Source: Phascolarctos cinereus
Taxonomy: Eukaryota > Chordata > Mammalia > Diprotodontia > Phascolarctidae
DNA length: 64,000 bases
Assembly (NCBI RefSeq): GCF_002099425.1
Contig: NW_018343953.1
Span: forward strand, 9,000,001-9,064,000
Direction of reading: 5' to 3'
A model generated the notes under the pieces. That model saw nothing but the letters and a program-made list of their open reading frames with translations. It was not told the origin of the DNA and did not search any database. Positions 44,150 through 55,936 of this stretch are shown one piece after another. The translations under genes were made by a program, and so were the position numbers. How positions within the stretch are numbered: position 1 is the stretch's first letter; each line of letters opens with the position of its first letter.

Positions 44150-47100
44150 CATTTCCTTTCCCTGCCTCATGCACTCTTGTTTGTAAAGAGACTTTCCCTC
44201 AAGCTGCATTTTCCCATACGGAATGGAATGCTCAGTTCTACTCTTTTAACTGATAGTGACAAGATAGATATTCTCGTTTTACTTGAGCTGGGGAATTCGT
44301 TTGATCTTGGCAGGAGATCCACTGGTAATAAGAGGTGTCATAGACAGAAATCAGTCTCAGGGGGAGGGGGATATTAGCCACTTTCATTAAATGGAACAAA
44401 TCTTGGAAAGGCTAAAGGCCTCACCTCCTTTCACAAGTGCCCTAAGGACATTTTTACCAATTCTAATGATGTTTCTTCAATTATCCAATTCTAAGGGAGA
44501 GAAGAGCTGACTATGGTTACAGTAGGCTTATGGACCATTTTCCAACTTATCAAAATTTATCTTCAGTTCTCAGTGAGGTAAGAAAGAAATATGCTCAGAC
44601 TGGAATACTGGGTTGGGAGGGAAACTTAGCCCAAGCCCACCAAGGGAGCTAGTAGTTGACCAGCTATCAACCAACTGGTTGAACCAGATAGGCCACTACT
44701 CTGTTTAAGAGCAATGCTTCCCCTTACCTTAATTGATATTCATACTTTTATCTGTTGTGTTATCTATTAGAGCCTGAGTTTGTTGACCTTAGCGTCTAAT
44801 GAAACTTATTATCACTTCAGTAGAGTTTTTTCTTCATGTGTTGGAAGGCCTCCTGGGAGTCCCTTCTTTCTTTTGTGGCATTCCCTGGGACTCAAGCATG
44901 GAAATGGGTGTCAAGACCTTGAAATTATAATACTAGTTCTCTGCTCACTCATTTGCTACATGGTGTTAAGCAAGTCACTTAACCTCTTTGTCGGCTCATT
45001 CATCATTTTTAAAGTAACTACAACCTCTTTTTCTCCCTAGGGTTTGGTGTGGATTCACCAGGGAAAGATAGTATGTCAAATATTTCTCCCTTCTGAAATA
45101 GCAAAATAATTTATACAGAAGAGTATTATAAATGCTAAGTAAATTCCACATGTAGACTATATACAGAGATATGATGAGAAACAAGAGTTTTAGTCAACTC
45201 CCTTGACAAAACCATTCTGTGGTGCATTATATTCACATTAATGTAACATGTTTTCTGCTTTAAGTGCCATCCGTCTGGGCTTTCTTAGTGTTAGTTTCTT
45301 CAGACAATATAAAAAACCCCAGAAATTTCCATATATTCCCTTCTTTGGAAACTCTCTTTCTTCTAAAGTCTTGCCTTCTCAATATGCAGAATAAAGGGGT
45401 TTTTTTTTTGATTGATAATCAAATGCTTCTTTTGTTTTGTTGAGGGTTTTTTTGACTCTTCATATTGCTTAATATTTTGGGCTTTCCTTTCAATTTTTAA
45501 AATTGAAATTGTTGATTAAATATACTAGGAATTTCTGATGTGGTTTTCTATTTTAGATTCCATTCTAATAATTCTTTTTCATTACCTTTAACTGGATGAT
45601 AACACATTAAACTTTCTATTTTGCATACCAGTTAGATACTGATGTAATCTTTGAATGTCTATCTTCACATCTTTAATAGATTTCTTAAGTAACTTCTGCC
45701 ATTTTGCTATGGAACCACTTTTCTTAGGAAGAGTCTACCTTTTCTCCTATTGTTCTAACCACAGCAATAGCCATAGCATATACCTCTTTGTATAGGTACT
45801 AGAATGTTTTTTGCACTCTTTGTCAAATATTTTGCAAGAATTCCTTTGTTCTTGGTGTTTATACTTATTTTTTTTAAATTGTGCTGTTTGGTAGCTGCAA
45901 CTCAAATACCAATGTTTTTTGAATTATTCTGTTTTAGTGTTATTGGTCTATTAATTGGATTTATCTAATCAAACTAAAAGAAATGCCTATTGATATACTA
46001 TTTTAAGTATGCCCATCTCTTTTTCAAGTCATTCAAGAATATCTGGGTTATTTTTTTCCTCCACTGTGTTTTCATTAAGTTTGAATGCTTTTTGGTTCTT
46101 CACTTTTTTATCCTTTGCAGTTACGCCACTCTTCAATTTCTGCTCCTATATTTATCTAATCTGGGTTCAAAAATGAAGTTATTTTTTAATAGCACCCATA
46201 TCCTGCTTTGATTAACATATTGCTGTATGTTGTTGGGTAAGTTGGAACTAAAGATATCATTGACAAAATGTACTATGAACTCCATATATACCGGTTGAAA
46301 TATTTCCAGTTTTGCTATGATATAGTACTGACATAATTAAAGCATTCATATCTTCAGTTCATTTTATATGCATTTGTGGTTTGCAGACTTTAGTGGTCAA
46401 TGCCATCTCATCAAAGCATTCCTAGCAGGTGGAGTATTGATGCCTTTGTTTTGTTCTAACTTGCCTGTTTATCATATCAGAACACAAAGGGGTATAACTC
46501 ACTTCACTGCTCTCTCTGTCAAATTGATCATTTGTAAGGGTTCCAAGCAGATACAAAAGCAACCCCATGAAGTCCTTTTTATTCTTGATCCTCACAAGAA
46601 CAGCTACATAACACAAGTGGCTGAGGGTACCACCAAAATCAGTGGTATCCCCAGAGATTAGCTGACATTTTAGGGTCTTGCCTGTCCTTCACAGCTACCA
46701 TAATGTTTCATGGTACATGAAATCTCTGCTGCACATAGAGTACTCTGTCTGGCATTCCTTCACTTTGAAATGCTACTCCCTCTGTAACATAGATGTTGAG
46801 TTAGGTTATTTTTTAACCATTTTTTAAAAATGGCTCTCAACATTACTTGCGAACTCAACATAATAAAACATGTACACAGTGAAAAAAATTAAAATAATTT
46901 TAAATAATTCCTGTTACTAAATGATTGACCTTTATAAAAGTGCTAAGACTTATAAAATGCAGTGCTTATCACTGAACTTTTATTTAACTTTACTATCTAA
47001 GAGAACAATTGAACAGTTTGTGATTAACTGAGATGGAAGAAAACACTAACTGAATGATGTCTGTATAATCTTGGTAGGAGAGAGTAACTAGAGAGCAGGC

Positions 47101-47505
47101 GCAACAGAGAGAAGGGTTATACAGTGTGACAAGAGCACTTTGATAATCTGTAATGATCCATGATTTTGTAGGTAGGTTCTCCCTTCCTCCAATGAAGACC
47201 ACAATCTTTCTCCACCCCCATTCCAAAATTTTCCCGTCCTATACAACTCTTATGCATGTTTTATAATACATTTCCTAAAGATCGATTGGAAGCCCTCTTC
47301 TTATACTTATTGTTTCCCCAGAGGAGCATTGTACCACGTGGGTTGCACCTGTCCATCTGTTGTCTCTCATTCGCACTATGTGACTGTTCCAACTTCTTTT
47401 TTCAAAAAAATAGTCATGTAGATCTAGTGAATGCTTAGAATAAATGTGTCATTTGATTTGAAGACTATCCTAATGGTTTTGCTTTATAGGTTATTTGTGG
47501 GGGAG
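44150..47505. other. Long unassigned stretch
   Basis: A weak MIR-like trace is at about 44925-45020 (taagcaagtcacttaacctc). The AT-rich section 45370-46300 and the more balanced section 46360-46800 look like one or two old repeats or unique DNA, but I recognise no family. The short minus-strand frame at 46422-46616 is not a known protein. Confidence 0.35.
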
Positions 47506-47510
47506 GGGAG

Positions 47511-47670
47511 TCAATGAATGAACGAAAAAAAATTATTAAGGATTTGCTTTGTACAAAGCGCTATACTAAGCACTGGGGATACAAATAGAAAAATAAGACA
47601 GTTCCTGATCTCAAGGAGTTTACATTCTAATAATGGAGGAAATGACATACATGGACATTTTCAGCTACAA
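47511..47670 (-). mobile_element. L2 LINE 3' end
   Basis: tcaatgaatgaacg, aaagcgctatactaagcact, ggggatacaaatagaaaaat and ctcaaggagtttacattcta match the reverse complement of the L2 3' end. Confidence 0.8.
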
Positions 47671-47874
47671 GTCAGATCAAAGGTCCTATGGTCCTTAGGG
47701 TTCAGTGGCAAAGCAGATAGTGAAGCCTCTTCATCAGTGTCATTTATATGCAAAAATTATATTGCTTTCTGACGTAGAGCCATTTGGCAATGCTAAGGAC
47801 TTCAGTGGCAAGAACTTTCTACTGGATCTTCTATAGCTGTGGATACAGCACCCTCAGGAGTCATTTCCAGGCCT

Positions 47875-48640
47875 TATCTCTACAGGAATTACTTTCCAAT
47901 ATAAAGGTTGTAGGGGCTGAGCTGGAAGAATTGCTATTCCCAAAACTTTAGGGTTCAGAGTCCTAGGCTGTCTCCATCAAGATATGAGAGGAGATGACAG
48001 TCAAGGTTATGCTGGTTTGATTTGACTGGCCCATGCTTCCTCCCATCTCTCCCTCAGGTGCCTTGATGTTTCAGCAAGTCTGGCTTGTCTTCCCTGGGTG
48101 TGGCAGTTGGGAGGTATGATTAGCCCCTTTTCCACAGGAATTGCTTCAATGGATGATGTTGTGAGGGTAAGGCTGAAAGTAGGATTTAGGCTGTGTGACT
48201 TGGGGCAAGTCACTTAACCCCAATTGCCTCACCAAAAAAAATTTAAATTAAATTAAAAAAAAGAAAGTAGGGCTTATGGCCTGGGATGTACTGAAATTCC
48301 CAGGGCTCCTATGTCTATCTTATTTGACTGTTAGTGGCAATGGATCACCAGTTGTTGCTAGTGGTGATGAGGAAGTTGGGCCTCTCTCCACAATTATTTC
48401 TCCCCTGAGTAATGCTTGTGATAGCTGGGCTAGAAGCAGGTCAGGTGGTCTTGGGGCAGGATACTGCTCTTCCCAAGATTCTGGGGTTTAGAGTCCTGGG
48501 TGATCTCTAGCAGGGTCTGAAGGGGGATGGTTGTGAAGGTGGTAACAGTTTGACTTACCACATGCTGCCTTTTTATTTTTTTTTCACAGTGCCTTGCTGC
48601 TTCAGCAAGTAAATCTGGTGGAGGGGGTGGGAGGTTTGGC
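47875..48640. repeat. Diverged tandem repeat, period about 445 bases
   Basis: Three landmark blocks recur in the same order. ttcccaaaactttagggttc (about 47937) recurs as ttcccaagattctggggttt (about 48471). gtgccttgatgtttcagcaa (about 48059) recurs as gtgccttgctgcttcagcaa (about 48589). ctacaggaattactttcc-type text occurs at about 47880, 48131 and 48386. After removing the SINE insert the shift is about 445 bases. Identity is perhaps three quarters. The family is unknown to me. Confidence 0.6.
48188..48262 (+). mobile_element. SINE, 5'-truncated, in the tandem repeat
   Basis: Only ggctgtgtgacttggggcaa, gtcacttaaccccaattgcc and an A-rich tail remain. Flanking GAAAGTAGGATTTA (48175-48188) and GAAAGTAGGGCTTA (48263-48276) form a target duplication, so the truncation happened at insertion. 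This is uncommon for a pol III SINE. Confidence 0.85.
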
Positions 48641-49021
48641 ATTGTGGAAAGCTATTTAGGATATAATAAGAAAGTGACTAAAATTTCTGTACTGTTTGGC
48701 TCAGAGATCCCACTATGAGGCATATGCCTCAAGGAAAACAATGATTTAAAAAAGTTACGTATGTATGGAAATACAGCTTCATTATTTTCTTTTGAGGAAA
48801 TAACTGGAAAAAATAGATGCCCATTGATTGGTGAATGACTAAATAGACTTTAGTGCTTTAATGTAATGAACTATTATTACTGTGCTGTAGAAGTGAATAT
48901 GAAGTTATAGAGAGGCATGGGAAAATCCATATGAACTGATATAAAGTGAAATGACTGCAATTAAGAAAACTCTCTCTGTCTCTCCCTCTCTCTCTCTCTC
49001 TCCTTCTTCCTCCCTCCTTCC

Positions 49022-49093
<72 letters not shown>

Positions 49094-49483
49094 ATGTGTA
49101 TATGTGTATATATATACACATATTTATATGTAATTGCAATTAATATGGAAAGAATGACAAAATCAAAATGAAATGCTGTGAACTTATAATAATCAAGCTT
49201 GACTATAAAGGCAACAGAAAGAAATATATATTTGTATATGTATATATATATATATCCCTTTTTTCAGCAGTAGAGATCTATGGGTAAGAATTACATGTAT
49301 AGTGGCTTATAGTGTTGGAATTGGTTGCTACATTGGTTAATTGAAGCTTTTTCTTTTTAAAGCCTTTATTTTTTATTCTTTGTTATAAGGGATGGTTCTC
49401 TGGAGGAGGAAAGAGGAGGAATATATTGGGAGATGAAGGTGACATAAAAACAAAAGGAATGAATAAAAATTTAATTTTAGAAA
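48640..49483 (+). mobile_element. L1 LINE 3' end with internal microsatellite
   Basis: gtttggctcagagatcccac, atgaggcatatgcctcaagg, gcccattgattggtgaatga and ctttgttataagggatggtt follow an L1 ORF2-end and 3'UTR order, ending in aataaaaatttaatttt. A compound microsatellite interrupts it at 48968-49135. Confidence 0.75.
48968..49135. repeat. Compound (CT)n(TA)n(TG)n microsatellite
   Basis: Pyrimidine tract 48970-49024, then about 14 TA units, then about 16 TG units, then mixed TGTA. Long alternating purine-pyrimidine DNA of this kind can adopt left-handed or cruciform structure. Confidence 0.92.
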
Positions 49484-49539
49484 ACAGAGAATTTTATCAG
49501 ATGATCTCTCATATCCCAGCTAGATCTAAATCTTTGAAT

Positions 49540-49745
49540 TAGAAGTAGTGTAGAGTGGTGGATTTAGTGCTGGCATTAGAGTCAGGAAGATGTGGGTTCA
49601 GATCTTGCTTTAAACACCACTATATGACTTGGGGCAAGTCCCTTAACCTCCTTTGCCTCAGTTTCCAAGCTTCTAAAATGAGAAAGTCAGGCTCAATGTT
49701 CTCTAAGTCCCTTATAGCTCTAAATGTATGACCTTGTGATCCTTA
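49540..49745 (+). mobile_element. MIR3/THER2-type SINE
   Basis: attagagtcaggaagatgtg, gacttggggcaagtccctta, ctttgcctcagtttccaagc, then ctctaagtcccttatagctc and taaatgtatgacc give the MIR3-type order. Confidence 0.82.
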
Positions 49746-49749
49746 CGCA

Positions 49750-50420
49750 CCCACCATCTGCCTACACTACACTTACAAAATTCTCAGCACCTGCTGGGCT
49801 GGTGGAGCGTTTAATAGGATCAGACAAGAAATTTAATTTATGTTCCTTTCTACATCCAAACTACTCTTTGAGGTTTTCCAATCTGTTTGTAACAAGATAT
49901 AATCTTTTAAATCTTCATCTGGACAAGTGGCACATCTGGACCATTAACTCCTTCCATATGATTCTTCATTTTCATTCTTATCTTCTAGTCATTATTCTTC
50001 TGCATTAATTGCATTGCTATGTTGCCTGACTTAGTCTAACCATAATGTTTTGCAGCTGGAAACTCTGCTGTGTACTTAGCACATCTTGGTGCAAGTGAGT
50101 GGAGATCTAATTTTGATGTATTGGCTGTTTTCTTTTTCACAATAATTTTTGGCACATCAATATTGTATTTTAGACTGTATTGTAATGATGTCTTTCATTC
50201 TGGAGCTTAACAGAAATGTTAGCAGGTTCTTGTATAACTACATCTGCCAATCTCTACCCCCAGTTCTTGAGGTCAGGCAAGGTTCTTGACTTCTTTACAA
50301 AAATGACAATCTGCTTTTTATTTTTAGCTGAATCTTTGGTAACTTAAATTGAGTCTTTGATATTGTGTGGATCAACAATGTGACCAGAACCAGCAGCATC
50401 CAGCATAGTACCTGAGCACA
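49750..50420. other. Unassigned sequence
   Basis: No recognisable gene or repeat. Confidence 0.4.
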
Positions 50421-50426
50421 TGAAGT

Positions 50427-50600
50427 GATCAATCAATCAATTAATTAACAAGCATTTGTTAGGTATCTACTATATTCCAGGTATTATGCTAGGCACTGAG
50501 TCTATAGTGAAAAAAAAGTGCAACCATTTTGACTTTCAGGGAGACTATATTCTATCAGGAATAAATATTTTAAATGAGTAATGAGGGCACAAAACAACAG
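50427..50600 (-). mobile_element. L2 LINE 3' end
   Basis: tgatcaatcaatcaattaat, acaagcatttgttaggtatc and attatgctaggcactgagtc are the reverse complement of the L2 3' end. Confidence 0.82.
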
Positions 50601-50771
50601 TGATGAGAGCCCCTACTAATTTATGGTTTCTAATCACTAGTGGGCCCTCACGTAACCATGTTTTCACTTAATTTGGTGGGAGTTCCAAACACATTCCCTT
50701 GAGCAGCTTTTCAGACCTTTTATCCCCTTCTCAATCCCTCTTCTATTCCACTTCCACTTGCTATCTGGTGT

Positions 50772-50962
50772 GGGATCCCTCATCCCATAGAATCACAGAT
50801 CTAGAGCAGAAAGGGACCTCAGAAAATACCAAGTCCAACTAACCCCCTAATTTTACAGTTGAAGAAATTGAGGCCTTAGAAAATAAATTGCTTTGCTTAA
50901 TTGCCACATGGGTAGAAAGCATCAGAGGTAGAATTTCAACTCACAATCTTTGAGTCTCAAGC
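50772..50962 (-). mobile_element. MIR3-type SINE or L3 tail
   Basis: catagaatcacagatctaga, gcagaaagggacctcagaaa, taccaagtccaactaacccc and ttttacagttgaagaaattg show the standard 'agagctggaagggacctcagaggtc' text on the reverse strand. MIR3 and the L3 3' end share this text, so the family is left open. Confidence 0.7.
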
Positions 50963-51351
50963 GAGTGGTCTTTCTTTTCCTTCCCAGCCCCCTGCCTTTT
51001 TTATTTTTTTAACTGGACCTGTGATTTCATTAGTAAGGAAACTCCTTGTGAACTTTCCATACCAATGAAGATCAGTACCTTGCCATCTAAGAGAGTTGCC
51101 TACCAAAACTGACAGGTTAATTCCTTGTCCACGTTCACACAGCCAGTATGTCAGGATGAATAATATATATGCAATGAATTCCTTCCATATCTCTGGCTTT
51201 TGAACTTGTTCTCTTTCTTTTAGGGCCAACTGAGATGCCATGTCCGCTATGAAACCTTTCCTACTGGTTCTAGCCAAAGGCCATCCCTCTCTCCACTAAT
51301 CTCTCAACCATCTGTGTTAGAGCATGCCTATTTACTTACTACACTTTTATT

Positions 51352-52029
51352 TTTTTTTCAGGGAACTGACTTTATTTATTTTACTTAACAGTATTTTTTT
51401 TTTCTAATTACATGGAAAGATAGTTTTCAAAATTCATTTTTGTAAGATTTTGAGCTCAAAATTTTCTCCCTCCTTCTTCCCTCCCCCACAAGACAGCAAA
51501 CAATCTGATATAAGTTATATGTGTACAATCATGTTAAACATATTTCAACATTAGACATGTTGTGAAAGAATACTCAGAACCAAAGGGAAAAACCATGAGA
51601 AAGAAAAAAAAAAGAAAATAGTATGCTTTGATCGCATTCAGACTCTATAGTTCTTTCTCTGAATGTCAGCATTTTCTATCACAAATCCCTTAGTACTGTC
51701 TTGGATAGTTGTATTGCTAAGAGCTAAGTCAATCATAGTTGATCATCTTACAGTGTTACTATTACCATGTACAACTTTCTCCTGGTTCTGCTCACTTCAC
51801 TCAGTATCAATTCATGTAAGTCTTCCCAGGTTTTTCTGAAATCCACCTGTTCATCATTTCTTATAGAACAATAGTATTCCATTACGTTCATATACCACAA
51901 CTTGTTCAGCCATTCCCCAATTGACGTATATCCCCTCAATTTCCAATTCCTTGCCACCACAAAAAGAGCTGCTATAAATATTTTTGTACATGTGGGTCCT
52001 TTTCCCTTTTTATGATCTCTTTGGGATAT
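51352..52029 (-). mobile_element. L1 LINE, 5'-truncated, with target duplication
   Basis: 3'UTR 51352-51760 (gattttgagctcaaaatttt, ccctcccccacaagacagca) and ORF2 C-terminus to 52029 with TKIFIAALFVVARNWKLRG, GEWLNKLWYMNVMEYY and NDEQVDFRKTWEDLHELILS at 51790-51990. This ORF2 end stays open for about 100 codons, so it is one of the younger L1s here. Target duplication: TACTACACTTTTA at 51337-51349 and TACCACACTTTTA at 52030-52042. Confidence 0.92.
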
Positions 52030-52074
52030 TACCACACTTTTAAAGGAAAGTATATATACTTTGTACATAAATAT

Positions 52075-52145
52075 ATGTGTTTTTTTTCCCTCCTGTTTCT
52101 AACATTTAGCATGGTGTGCATGCTTAATAAATGTTTGCTGAGGGG
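52075..52145 (+). mobile_element. L2/MIR 3' end scrap (split by the L1)
   Basis: tagcatggtgtgcatgctta and ataaatgtttgctga are an L2-type 3' end. Text before the L1 at 51210-51336 (cgctatgaaacctttcctac) may be its upstream part. Confidence 0.5.
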
Positions 52146-52296
52146 CCTTAAGTAATTTTTATCCTAAAAGACAAAAGCAAGAGAATTATAACCAGGTTTA
52201 CCTTAATGTCTGTTGTAAGAAAAATTAAATTCTGGATCTTAGACTTATACATTCACACATGTTAGAATGAGAAAAGACTAAGATCTCATCTAATAT

Positions 52297-52479
52297 AGGG
52301 ATTCTTTAACTGTTTGCTGTCATGGATCCCTTTGTCAAGCTGGTGAAGCCTATACAATCACCTCAGACTAATGTTTGTAAATGCATAAAATAAATTAGAT
52401 TACAAAGGGAACTAATAATATTGAAATGCAGCCATCAATTTTTTTTTAAAGTTCACAGACTCAATATTACAAATCCCTG
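52297..52479. mobile_element. Small inverted-repeat element (MITE-like)
   Basis: Begins agggattctttaact and ends aaatccctga, with body text ctgtcatggatccctttgtc and ttgtaaatgcataaaataa. This is the mammalian short repeat whose termini read aggggttcttaac and its complement. hAT-type origin is likely but is an inference from terminal repeats only. Confidence 0.6.
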
Positions 52480-52485
52480 ATCTTC

Positions 52486-52631
52486 GGGCAGCTACGTGGC
52501 ACATTGGATAGAGTATCGTCCCTGTAGTCAGGAGGACCTGAGTTCAAATATGGCCTGAGACACGACACTTACTAGCTGTGTGACCCTGGGCAAGTCAATT
52601 CTCCCATTGTCTAGCCAAAAGAAAAAAAAAG
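52486..52631 (+). mobile_element. tRNA-derived SINE (short-tail type)
   Basis: gggcagctacgtggcacatt, gttcaaatatggcctgagac, tgtgtgaccctgggcaagtc and an A-rich tail. It sits a few bases beyond the MITE-like element. Confidence 0.92.
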
Positions 52632-52825
52632 AATCTAATCAAATCCTTTGAATTTGTGAATGGAGACACTGAGGTCTAAAGAGATTAATTGACTTTCCCA
52701 AGGTCACATAGTGAGTTAGTGATAGTCAGGTCTAGAATGTGGGTCTTCTTCCCCTTTTTATCCTTCTTTCTGCTTCTTCCTCCTCTTCCTCTTCTTTTTT
52801 TCTTTAAACTTTAAACTTTTTTTCT

Positions 52826-53010
52826 TTAAACTCTCAATAACTCTCTAAAGTAGGTGCTATTATAATAACCATTTTAGAACTGAGTAAACTGAGGCTGAGA
52901 GGTTATAAGGGACTTGCTCAGAGTTATACAACTAGTATCTGAGTGAGGATTTAAACTCATTTTCATGATTTCAAGTCCAGCAGACTGTCGACTTTCCTAC
53001 CTAGATGTCC
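52826..53010 (-). mobile_element. CORE-SINE (MIR type)
   Basis: gtaggtgctattataataac, gaactgagtaaactgaggct and acaactagtatctgagtgag followed by tacctagatgtcc match a reverse-strand MIR. Confidence 0.75.
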
Positions 53011-53279
53011 TTGTATTGTACAGAATGAAGTTATTTCCTGAATTAGTTGATTCCAATAGGGCTTGTTACATTTTGCCTTGCATCTAGAAAGCGAGTGAGG
53101 TATATTGAGGAAACTCAACACAGTGACTTAAGAAACAGAAATAATACCTCACTGTGAAATAGAAACTCCTTGAAAATGGTTTTATTGATATGTTTTGTTT
53201 TTGTTGTAAACATTTCCAGATCACCTTCACTCTGTGAGATGTAACAAAGTAAAACAAAAATGAATAATAAATGACTTTC

Positions 53280-53890
53280 TGAAAGGACATACATTTCACA
53301 TCTATAGCCCCCCCCATCCCTATATCTAAAGTGTTTTTAAAATCAGCAAATCTCTTTTCTTTCCCTCTCAAAACCCACCCAATTGTAAAACAAAAATAAA
53401 AATAAATTCTTTGTAACAAATATGTATAGCTATACAAAACAAATTCTGTCACTGGCTATATCTCTCAATTTACATCCCATTCTGTACACTAAATCTATAA
53501 CCTCTCTGTGAGAAGGTCAATAGCATGTTTCATCACTGATCCTCTGGAATTAGGAATGGTCATTTCATTGACCATAATTCTTAGAAATTTCAAAGTTGTT
53601 TCTTTAGAGTGTTATTATTTTATAAGTTATTATTCTGGTTTTGTTCATTCTGTCACTTCATGCAAGTTTTTTCATGTCTCTGTAAAAAGCATCTATTTCC
53701 TCATTTCTTAGAACAAAACAGTATTCTATCACATTTATATAGCACAACTTATTCAGCTATTTGCCAACTAATGGACATCCTTTTAGTTTCCTTTTTGTTT
53801 TTTGTTTTGTTTTTGCTAGAACATAAAGAGTTATCAATATTTTTGTATGTGTAGGACCTTTTTCTATTTCTCTTTTGGGTATAGGCCTAG
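53280..53890 (-). mobile_element. L1 LINE 3' end, older subfamily
   Basis: ORF2 C-terminal text at 53590-53880 (complement of acaaaacagtattctatcac, gcacaacttattcagctatt and gagttatcaatatttttgta) and a 3'UTR unlike those at 7.4 and 51.4 kb. Many stops. Confidence 0.75.
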
Positions 53891-54084
53891 CAATGAACAG
53901 GACTTGTTATTTGATGAAATAGAATCTTAATGTTATTTGGCTCATTAAAAAAGAAAAGAAAAACACGTAGATAGCTTACCTTTTTAAAAAATTTTCTCCA
54001 GCAGTTATCAAGAATTTTCCTTTCTTAAAGTCAAGAGAGAAAAATTACTTCAATTTCATTGAAAGAGAAGGGACAACCAGAAAA

Positions 54085-54262
54085 AGCCCTTGGACTAGAG
54101 TATCATGTTGGGGGACCAGGTTTACATATTTTCTCTCCCACTTATTACATGAATGATTTTGCCTGTTATTTCACCTCTGGGTCTCAGTTTCCTCAACTAT
54201 AAAATTAGGAGTTTCTCCTGGATGCTCTCCTAAGTCTTTTCTAGCCATAGCTTGATGACCAT
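54085..54262 (+). mobile_element. MIR3/THER2-type SINE
   Basis: ttggactagagtatcatgtt, cacctctgggtctcagtttc and ctcctaagtcttttctagcc suggest a decayed MIR3-type SINE. Confidence 0.65.
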
Positions 54263-54748
54263 AGTGCATAGACATGGATATTTTACCACAGTTTTTGGAG
54301 AATCTGAGTCAGGAATTGTTGCTCCTGAACTCTATCCCACTAGCATCTCATCTAGTCTATACTTTACTGGAATGGGCAACATTTGAGCCCAAAATAGATG
54401 AGTTTAAGTAGTACAATGATGCGTCCATGGACAGACACTGGTTACCCCCCATGCCACAAGCCTAGAGTCTTGTCTGTGCTCTGACTTCGTATTATGTGTC
54501 ATACTTTGTGTACTTTCTTAGCAGCTACTAATTCTAGGTCTAATCACATTTTGGGATTATTTTTAATTATTTTTAATTTTTAGAATTCATTTTATTATAA
54601 AATCATAACAATTGCTCTCTATCAAATATATGTGTATATATAATATATATGCATATTTACCCAATTTACAATTTCTCATATATTTCAACTTAATTGTGTG
54701 TTGATGTTGTGAGACAGCATCACATATTGGATAGAAAGTTACCCTTCT

Positions 54749-54900
54749 GGGGCAGCTAGGTGGCATAGTGGATAGAGGACTAGCTCTGGAGTCAGGAGGA
54801 CCTGAGTTCAAATCCAACCTCAGACACTTGATCACTTGATACTTACTAGCTGTGTGACTCTGGGCAAGTCACTTAACCCCAATTGCCTTGCCAAAAAAAA
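54749..54900 (+). mobile_element. Young tRNA-derived SINE (short-tail WSINE type)
   Basis: ggggcagctaggtggcatag, gttcaaatccaacctcagac, an extra ttgatcacttgat duplication, then gggcaagtcacttaacccca and poly-A. The exact target duplication AAAGTTACCCTTCT lies at 54735-54748 and 54901-54914. Confidence 0.95.
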
Positions 54901-54919
54901 AAAGTTACCCTTCTAGTCA

Positions 54920-55735
54920 GGAAGAGTTAGGATCAAATTCTGCTTCTTATACGTAGTGGCTATGGAACCAAGATAATTCCATTTAGTGCCTCAGCCAACT
55001 CTCTAAGACTATTCATTGTGGAACAGTTGCTAATACACTTTGATAAAGGGAATTTTCTCTTCAGTTTTTCCCTACACCAATTAAATTACAGGTCCAAATC
55101 TACACTACACTGCTTCATGTTATTTGCACTATGTCAATGTGTTGATATCTCAGTGGGACATATTATTTTTGACTTTTGACTTTCCTAATTATCAAGAAGT
55201 TTATTTAACATATTGATGAGTAAGCCTATGATAATATAAATATTCCTCCAGGGAATTTGCCACAGTTTGGCACTAAAATGTTATAGTTTTCCTAAGAACC
55301 ACTCAGAATTGAGGGAAAATATAAACCTTTTAAAACAAGTAAATTTCTGTCCCATTATTTATAATCATTCATAAGAAAAAATAAATGAATGGATGAATAG
55401 GAACTGTCCATAGTAATAGCCTCTGCTTCCTTATCACACTCACTCACCAAGAACTTATGATCTGGCTTCCATTTTCATTATCTGCTACTGTAATCTAAAT
55501 CACCTAATACCTCTTAATTGCCAGATCCAATGACTTTTTGTTTTTTGGATCTTCAACCTCCTTTAATTTTCCGCAACATGTGAGGATGTTGACAATGCAT
55601 TTCTTCTCAATACTCTCTCTTCCTTTGGCTAATGTTATAATGTTCTCCCTTGCCTGATCTGACAGATCCTATTCTTTCTCATTTATGGGTTTATCTTTTT
55701 TTTTCTGCTGGCTAAGTAGGTGTGTCACCCATGAC
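54920..55735. other. Unassigned sequence
   Basis: No recognisable gene or repeat. Pyrimidine content rises toward the tract at 55741. Confidence 0.4.
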
Positions 55736-55740
55736 TATTG

Positions 55741-55880
55741 ACAGACTTCTCTTCTCTTCTCTTCTCTTCTCTTCTCTTCTCTTCTCTTCTCTTCTCTTCT
55801 CTTCTCTTCTCTTCTCTTCTCTTCTCTTCTCTTCTCTTCTTCTCTTCTCTTCTCTTCTCTTCTCTTCCCTTCCCCTTCCT
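55741..55880. repeat. (CTTCT)n pentanucleotide microsatellite
   Basis: About 24 near-perfect TTCTC units with one register shift near 55840, then a mixed CTTCCC run. Pure pyrimidine on the plus strand, so it gives open frames in all phases. Confidence 0.97.
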
Positions 55881-55936
55881 TTCCCTACCTTCTCTTTTCT
55901 CCCTACAGACTCCTTTAGTTTTTTTTTTTTTATAGG

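Larger units (their letters stand above)
52270..52755 (-). mobile_element. MIR3-type SINE, split by two insertions
   Basis: Text at 52275-52296 (gactaagatctcatctaat) and at 52632-52755 (aatctaatcaaatcctttga, gagacactgaggtctaaaga, cccaaggtcacatagtgagt) reads as one reverse-strand MIR3-type SINE once 52297-52631 is removed. Confidence 0.55.

Noticed and set aside
46360-46800. Balanced-composition block with a short minus-strand frame, considered as an exon or LINE fragment
   Set aside because: No conserved motif or splice signal pattern that I could defend.
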